From: Paenibacillus glycanilyticus NBRC 16618
GTDB lineage: Bacteria > Bacillota > Bacilli > Paenibacillales > Paenibacillaceae
NCBI RefSeq assembly: GCF_004000805.1
Contig: NZ_BILY01000007.1
Coordinates: forward strand, 62,001-126,000
DNA length: 64,000 bases
Reading direction: 5' to 3'
Shown here: positions 59,067-64,000 of the stretch, piece after piece
Layout of the letters: each line of letters starts with the position of its first letter
Position numbering within the stretch: the stretch's first letter is position 1
Translations under genes and position numbers: made by a program
The notes under the pieces: model-generated
Databases searched by the model: none
Seen by the model: the letters and a program-made list of their open reading frames with translations, nothing else
Told to the model about the DNA's origin: nothing

Positions 59067-60194
59067 CTAGACGGGAATAGCCGTTGAGCTTGACCGGGCG
59101 ATGACTTCCTCCGCCGTCACTTCGCGGCCGAGCTCCTCCGATAAATAAATTCCTTCGCTGATCAGCATCGTACGCAGCGCAATATCGGCTGTCGGCAGCA
59201 GCGGAACCCTTCCTTGCAGTGCCGCAATCCAGTGATGCTGCGAGGAGTCGTAAGCGTCTTCATTCCCGCGAAGCCGGTGCCAGCGCAAATCCATCATGTC
59301 CAGGTCAATCGTGCTGTCCATATCGATATCGCAAACCGTGCTATGGTAGCTGAATGGCTGGGAGGATTCGCCCGACAGTCCGTTAGGCAATCTGACGCCT
59401 CCTTCCGAGCCAAGAATGCTGCTTCCCTCAAAGCTTCCCATATGAACCGACCAAGCTTCGATCAGGTCAAGCGTTAAACCGCCCTTGAACCGGATAAAAC
59501 CGGTGGCCAGCTCCTCCACGTTAAACCCGCTGCTATTCTTGCGTTCCTCCAGCATCGCCATCTCCTGATACACCTTGCCCGAGATGCGTTCTACTTCCGG
59601 ATTGCCAAGCAAATAGAGCAGCTGTGCCACATGGTATACGCCCATATCGAGCAGAGCGCCTCCAGCAGCCGTTTCTTTGCGGGTGAAAAAGGGCGTCCCG
59701 TACCCGTCTACATACGGACGATTTCTGCGGCGGAAGCCGGTGGAACGCGCATGGTACAGCCTGCCAAGCTTGCCGCCGTCAATCAGCGTTTTGGCCGCTT
59801 TCGTATCCTTGCCGTACAGCGTAAACAGCTGAATATGCAGCAGCTTGCCCGTTTCCTCCGCCGCCTCCAGCATTCTTCTGCCGTCCTCGTAAGTACCGGC
59901 GATCGGCTTCTCGCAATACACATGCTTGCCGGCCTCGAGCGCGGCAATCGTGACGGGAGCATGGAAGTTATTGTGCAGGCAGACATCAACCGCAACGATA
60001 TCCTCGCGCCCAATCAGCTCGCGATAATCCGAGTATACATGCGGGATCCCGTATTGCTCGGCTACCCTTCTGGCCTCCGCCTCGTTTACGTCGCATACCG
60101 CGATAATCTGGGCGCCGGCGATCTGTCGGTACTTCTCGATATGCTGCTTGCCGATCTGGCCAACGCCGATTATCCCGATTTTAACTATCTCCAT
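59067..60194 (-). CDS. Gfo/Idh/MocA-family oxidoreductase
   Basis: 375 residues. The Rossmann motif [16 protein letters not shown] binds NAD(P). YCEKPIAGT carries the conserved EKP lysine, and [20 protein letters not shown] contains the catalytic acid/histidine region of the family. Such enzymes oxidise or epimerise sugars and inositols. The start codon overlaps the stop of the isomerase gene by one base (TAATG), so the pair is translationally coupled. The ribosome site AAGGAG lies in the end of that gene. The substrate is likely shared with the neighbouring isomerase. Confidence 0.94.
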   Translation of the reverse strand: MEIVKIGIIGVGQIGKQHIEKYRQIAGAQIIAVCDVNEAEARRVAEQYGIPHVYSDYRELIGREDIVAVDVCLHNNFHAPVTIAALEAGKHVYCEKPIAGTYEDGRRMLEAAEETGKLLHIQLFTLYGKDTKAAKTLIDGGKLGRLYHARSTGFRRRNRPYVDGYGTPFFTRKETAAGGALLDMGVYHVAQLLYLLGNPEVERISGKVYQEMAMLEERKNSSGFNVEELATGFIRFKGGLTLDLIEAWSVHMGSFEGSSILGSEGGVRLPNGLSGESSQPFSYHSTVCDIDMDSTIDLDMMDLRWHRLRGNEDAYDSSQHHWIAALQGRVPLLPTADIALRTMLISEGIYLSEELGREVTAEEVIARSSSTAIPV

Positions 60195-61012
60195 TACCCT
60201 TCACTCCTTAAGTCAGCTTCGTCCGCAAGCAGCTTTTTCACCATGCCGAGCAGCCTCTCCGTCTCCAGATACTGCCGCTTCGCCGCGTTGTATTCAATTC
60301 CCCAATATCCCTTGTAACCCGCATCCTTCAATGTTGCGATCGTATTCAAAGCATCGCCGGATACGGCGGTTTTTTCATCGAAATGGGTATGGTAGGCCCA
60401 CGGCGCAACCAGCCTGTCGCCCTCTTCAGGGTCGGCTTTCCACCGTCCGAGATGGACCAGGAAGCCAAAGGCCGGGTGGTCGACCGCTTCGGCGATCCGT
60501 CTCATTTCGCGCGGCAGCAGCGATGCGCCCATATGGTTCTCGGGGCCGATCAGGAAACCGTTATCCGACGCAAATTGCGCAAACTCCCTGTATGTCCGGA
60601 CCGTATAATCGAATTGCTCCTCCGTCATCGTCTCCACGTCATGATAGCTGCCGCCGGTATCTATCCGGACGGTCTTCGCGCCGAGAATGACCGATGCGCG
60701 CAAATGCACAATCGCGTTATCATAAAGCCGTTGTCGCACCTCAGGATCCGGATCCCACAGATGAGCGCCGTCGACGGCGAAGTTGACCACCGACATTTCC
60801 TTTTCGTCCAAAGCCTCGCGGATTTTGCGGATATAGCTTTCCTCTGCAAGTTGATAGATCGGCCCCGTGCTGCGGTCTATAAAGAAGCCGTTCCACAGAT
60901 CGGCGACATCCAGCTTGTAACGGTATTTGACCGTTTCCAAATAGCCGAATACATCCATTTTCCCTTCCAGGTACGTGTTGTTAAACGAATAGCCTCCAAT
61001 TGATACGTTCAC
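60194..61012 (-). CDS. Sugar phosphate isomerase/epimerase (AP-endonuclease-like TIM barrel)
   Basis: 272 residues of the xylose-isomerase-like TIM barrel family. Metal-site positions appear in [42 protein letters not shown] and YWGIEYN. These enzymes isomerise or epimerise sugars, keto-inositols or related compounds. It is the first gene of the three-gene operon with the oxidoreductase and the MFS transporter, an inositol- or rare-sugar-like pathway by analogy. The start appears to be GTG at 61012, four to five bases after GAGG. Confidence 0.88.
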   Translation of the reverse strand: MNVSIGGYSFNNTYLEGKMDVFGYLETVKYRYKLDVADLWNGFFIDRSTGPIYQLAEESYIRKIREALDEKEMSVVNFAVDGAHLWDPDPEVRQRLYDNAIVHLRASVILGAKTVRIDTGGSYHDVETMTEEQFDYTVRTYREFAQFASDNGFLIGPENHMGASLLPREMRRIAEAVDHPAFGFLVHLGRWKADPEEGDRLVAPWAYHTHFDEKTAVSGDALNTIATLKDAGYKGYWGIEYNAAKRQYLETERLLGMVKKLLADEADLRSEG

Positions 61013-61394
61013 GATTCCTCACTCCCGCTGATCAATATGTCCATCCCCTTCCATTATAGGGCTTGAACAGCGCGAAAAAGGGATATTTTTGGCGGCTTGC
61101 GGGGTAAATTTCTATTCGCCTTGCAACGCAAAAAGAAGGATCGTTCTCGAAAATGAATGCCTTTTATAAGAAAACAGCAGCTTTCTGCGGCGCTCACGTG
61201 TTGGATATTGCCAATATGAGCATAATAAGAAGGAAAAATGCCGCCCGCCAAGCCGAATCAATCTATATTCAAGATAATAATGATACATATTCGTTATTTA
61301 AGTTTTAAGGCCTGTTTATAATATAATGGATGCATAAGTAAGTTCTAATTTCCGTCCCTTTGAACTTCAAAATCCTAGACGGAGGTATCTGTCG
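61013..61394. other. Intergenic gap with odhA promoter region
   Basis: A 382-bp divergent gap. A possible -10 TATAAT occurs at 61317-61322 and, overlapping it, at 61322-61327. Only weak -35 sequences (TTATTT at 61294, TTTAAG at 61297) are found at suitable distance. No coding, hairpin or repeat element is supported in the rest. Confidence 0.3.
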
Positions 61395-64000
61395 ATGTCA
61401 TCTGGCAATTTACACAAGCAAGATCCTTGGGCTTCCTATTATGGGCCCAACCTTGGTTACGTCCAAGAACAATACGAACTTTTTAAACAAAACCCTGAAT
61501 CCGTCGTAGCCGAGTATCGCGAGCTGTTCGAGCAATATGGCGAACCGCCTCAATACGCAGGCCAAACGGCAGCACCAATCGTAACCGCGCAAGCTTCCGG
61601 CGGCGCCGCAATCGATGCCAAAGTCCTTCAAAACCTAGTAGCGGCTGGTAAGCTTGTATGGAACATACGCGCTTTCGGCCATTTAGCTGCGGATATCGAC
61701 CCGCTCGGTATCAGTCCTAAGGTAAGCACCAACATGCTGGAACTTGAAACATACGGTCTAACGCAAGCCGATCTCGCTGCCCTTCCGGCAGAGCTTGTCT
61801 GGACGAAAGCTCCCGCTGACGTTAAAAACGGCTGGGACGCGATCGAGAAGCTTCGCAAAGCTTACACCGGAACGATCGCTTACGAGTTCAGCCACGTTCA
61901 TAACGAAGAAGAACGCGCATGGTTGAAGCAACGCGTGGAGAAAGAAAATCCGGGAACCAAGCTGAATACGGAAGAACGCAAGAAGGTTCTGACGAAGCTG
62001 TTCGAAGCCGAACAGTTCGAGGATTTCCTGCAGCGCACATTCGTTGGCCAGAAACGCTTCTCGGTTGAAGGTAACGACGTTCTCGTAGCTCTCATTGACG
62101 AGATGGTCCATGAGCTGTCCAATGACGGCGTTAAACATATTCTGATGGGCATGGCTCACCGGGGCCGCCTGAATATTCTGGCGCATGTGCTCGGCAAGCC
62201 TTACAGCAAGATTTTCTCCGAATTCCATAATGCAACGAACAAGAAAATGAGTCCGTCCGAAGGCTCCATCGGCATCAACTACGGCTGGACCGGCGACGTG
62301 AAATATCACCTTGGCGCGAACCGTTCGATCGGTACGGGCGAAACGGTTAAGACCCGCATTACGCTGGCGAACAACCCGAGTCACCTCGAGTACGTGAACC
62401 CGGTTGTCGACGGCTTCACCCGCGCGGCGCAGGATGACCGCACGGCTCCCGGCTATCCGAAGCAGAACGCGGATCTTGCCGCTGCGATCATTATGCACGG
62501 CGACGCCGCTTTCCCGGGCGAAGGCATCGTGGCGGAGACCATGAACCTGTCGCAGCTTAACGGCTACGCGCATGGCGGTACGCTTCATATTATCGTCAAC
62601 AACAAAATCGGCTTCACTACGGAGAGCCACGATTCCCGTTCGACGCATTACGCAAGCGACGTTGCGAAAGGCTACGAAATTCCTATCGTTCACGTCAATG
62701 CCGATGACCCGGATGCGGTAATCGCGGCGGCCCGCATGGCAAGCGAATACCGTACGAAGTTCAAAAAGGATTTCCTGATCGACCTGATCGGCTACCGCAA
62801 ATACGGTCACAACGAAACCGACGATCCGGAAACAACGCAACCTACGATTTACAAAAAAGTAAAAGCTCATCCGACGGTAAGCCGTATCTTTACGGACAAA
62901 CTGATTGCGGAAGGCGCGATTACCGAGCAAGAAGCAGAAGGCCTGAAGCAAGAAGTTATCGGCCGTCTGAAAGCAGCTTACGAGGAAATGAAGAGCCGCG
63001 AGGGCCAAGAGCCGGTTCATCAAACGCAAGGCCTGCCTAACGATCTGGCAACCGGCGAAGCGGTAGCTCCTATCTCGGTTGAAACCCTTCGCGAGATCAA
63101 CGCCAACCTGCTGAAATGGCCGGAGAACTTCAAGGTTTATCCGAAGCTGCAACGCATCTTGGAACGCCGCGCAACGGCTGTGAACGACGGCGAGAAAATG
63201 GATTGGGGCCATGCCGAGACGCTTGCGTTCGCATCGATTCTGGCGGAAGGCAAGCCGATCCGCATCAGCGGCCAGGACGTAGAACGCGCAACGTTCGCAC
63301 ACCGTAACCTGGTGCTGCATGATGCCGAGACTGGCGACACGTTCTGCCCTCTCCATCACTTGCCTGAAGCGAAAGCATCGTTTGCGATTCATAACAGTCC
63401 GCTTTCCGAAGCAGCCGTGCTTGGCTTCGAATACGGGTACAACGTACACGCTCCGGAGACTATGGTCATCTGGGAAGCGCAGTACGGTGACTTCACTAAC
63501 GTTGCGCAAGTACTGATCGATCAGTTCATTTCCGCCGGCCGTGCAAAATGGCAGCAAAAATCGAGCCTGATCATGATGCTTCCGCACGGTTACGAAGGTC
63601 AAGGACCGGAGCACTCCAGCGCTCGTCTGGAACGCTTCCTGCAGTTGTCCGCCGAAGAGAACTGGACGGTTGTGAACCTGTCCAGCGCGGCGAACTACTT
63701 CCATCTGCTTCGCCGCCAAGCTTCGATCACGGAAAGCGATGCCGCTCGTCCGCTGATCATCATGGCACCGAAGAGCTTGATCCGCAACCCTCGCGTAGCC
63801 GCGGAAATTTCCGAGCTGAGCAACGGTTCGTTCAAGTCCGTTATCGAGCAAAAAGGTCTTGGCGCGAAGCCGGACCGCGTAGAACGTCTCGTTCTTGCGA
63901 CTGGCAAAATGGCCATTGATATTGAAGAAGCAATCGAGAAAAACGGCGATCAAGAGCTGGATTGGCTGCATGTCGTACGCGTTGAGCAGCTGTATCCGTT
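61395..64000 (+). CDS. odhA: 2-oxoglutarate dehydrogenase E1 component, partial (3' end outside window)
   Basis: 868 codons visible of about 930-950. It decarboxylates 2-oxoglutarate with thiamine diphosphate, feeding the E2 (OdhB) lipoyl arm in the TCA cycle. Seen: WASYYGPNLGYVQEQYELFK, the GMAHRGRLNIL active-site strand, NPSHLEYVNPVVDGFTRAAQ, HGDAAFPGEGIVAETMNLSQ with the thiamine-binding GDAAF motif, NNKIGFTT, and YRKYGHNETDDP. GGAGGT lies eight bases before the ATG. The odhB gene would be expected just outside the window on the right. Confidence 0.97.
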   Translation, partial: MSSGNLHKQDPWASYYGPNLGYVQEQYELFKQNPESVVAEYRELFEQYGEPPQYAGQTAAPIVTAQASGGAAIDAKVLQNLVAAGKLVWNIRAFGHLAADIDPLGISPKVSTNMLELETYGLTQADLAALPAELVWTKAPADVKNGWDAIEKLRKAYTGTIAYEFSHVHNEEERAWLKQRVEKENPGTKLNTEERKKVLTKLFEAEQFEDFLQRTFVGQKRFSVEGNDVLVALIDEMVHELSNDGVKHILMGMAHRGRLNILAHVLGKPYSKIFSEFHNATNKKMSPSEGSIGINYGWTGDVKYHLGANRSIGTGETVKTRITLANNPSHLEYVNPVVDGFTRAAQDDRTAPGYPKQNADLAAAIIMHGDAAFPGEGIVAETMNLSQLNGYAHGGTLHIIVNNKIGFTTESHDSRSTHYASDVAKGYEIPIVHVNADDPDAVIAAARMASEYRTKFKKDFLIDLIGYRKYGHNETDDPETTQPTIYKKVKAHPTVSRIFTDKLIAEGAITEQEAEGLKQEVIGRLKAAYEEMKSREGQEPVHQTQGLPNDLATGEAVAPISVETLREINANLLKWPENFKVYPKLQRILERRATAVNDGEKMDWGHAETLAFASILAEGKPIRISGQDVERATFAHRNLVLHDAETGDTFCPLHHLPEAKASFAIHNSPLSEAAVLGFEYGYNVHAPETMVIWEAQYGDFTNVAQVLIDQFISAGRAKWQQKSSLIMMLPHGYEGQGPEHSSARLERFLQLSAEENWTVVNLSSAANYFHLLRRQASITESDAARPLIIMAPKSLIRNPRVAAEISELSNGSFKSVIEQKGLGAKPDRVERLVLATGKMAIDIEEAIEKNGDQELDWLHVVRVEQLYP

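Noticed and set aside
61758-63971. A 737-codon minus-strand open frame
   Set aside because: It mirrors odhA, whose sense-strand motifs are unmistakable; no start signal or domain supports the antisense reading.

Overview
The window looks like a chromosomal segment of a spore-forming Paenibacillus-type Bacillota. The evidence is the set of S-layer-homology (SLH) surface proteins with very large multidomain exoenzymes, a YesM/YesN-type two-component system beside a sugar ABC transporter, the sporulation genes yhbH and a cotQ-like gene, strong GGAGG ribosome sites, and roughly 50% GC with AT-rich intergenic gaps. No rRNA, tRNA, CRISPR array, insertion sequence or prophage was recognised.

Layout. 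(1) 1-5833, minus: an exported phosphatase operon (discoidin-PA14-metallophosphoesterase, SLH protein, GH92-type mannosidase cut by the window edge) behind a PhoP-box-like promoter. (2) 6284-7839: an MTHFR-like gene and a DUF402 gene. (3) 8005-15745, minus: a second phosphatase operon (HupE/UreJ-like permease, then a giant lamin-tail/metallophosphoesterase/SLH protein), again behind a PhoP-box-like promoter. (4) 15933-29230: ald, a PucR-family regulator, and a reductive pyrimidine-degradation cluster (PreA, PreT, dihydropyrimidinase, two carbamoyl hydrolases) with its own NMT1-type ABC transporter. (5) 29841-39710, minus: a galactoside-type regulon (response regulator, histidine kinase, binding protein, two permeases, GH2 beta-galactosidase). 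(6) 39977-49417: yhbH, a small AT-rich CPCC cassette with a frameshifted member, acetyltransferases, a GT39-like membrane glycosyltransferase, a cotQ-like oxidoreductase, an MFS exporter, and an unusual HTH/F1-ATPase-beta fusion. (7) 49614-54699: solitary trpB, an M20 dipeptidase, MetQ and glutaminase. (8) 55078-61012, minus: an HNH endonuclease, YhaM, an SLH protein, and an MFS/oxidoreductase/isomerase operon. (9) 61395 to the edge: odhA.

How the genes work together. Regions 1 and 3 appear to be phosphate-starvation surface systems: anchored phosphoesterases release phosphate from polymers, and a metal permease sits in one operon. Region 4 takes up a pyrimidine-like base and degrades it to a beta-amino acid, ammonia and CO2. 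Region 5 senses, imports and cleaves a galactoside under carbon-catabolite control.

Most unusual items. First, the HTH/F1-beta fusion with a ruined P-loop (48353-49417). Second, a family of leader hairpins sharing CTTACGAAGTAAGAAT and fused to the Shine-Dalgarno region (upstream of the beta-galactosidase, yesN-like and M20 genes). Third, two intergenic arrays, 23 kb apart, of four palindromes with identical 52/63/52-bp centre spacing, and a third array of different palindromes spaced 52/73/52. All functional statements are from reading the sequence; no searches were run.
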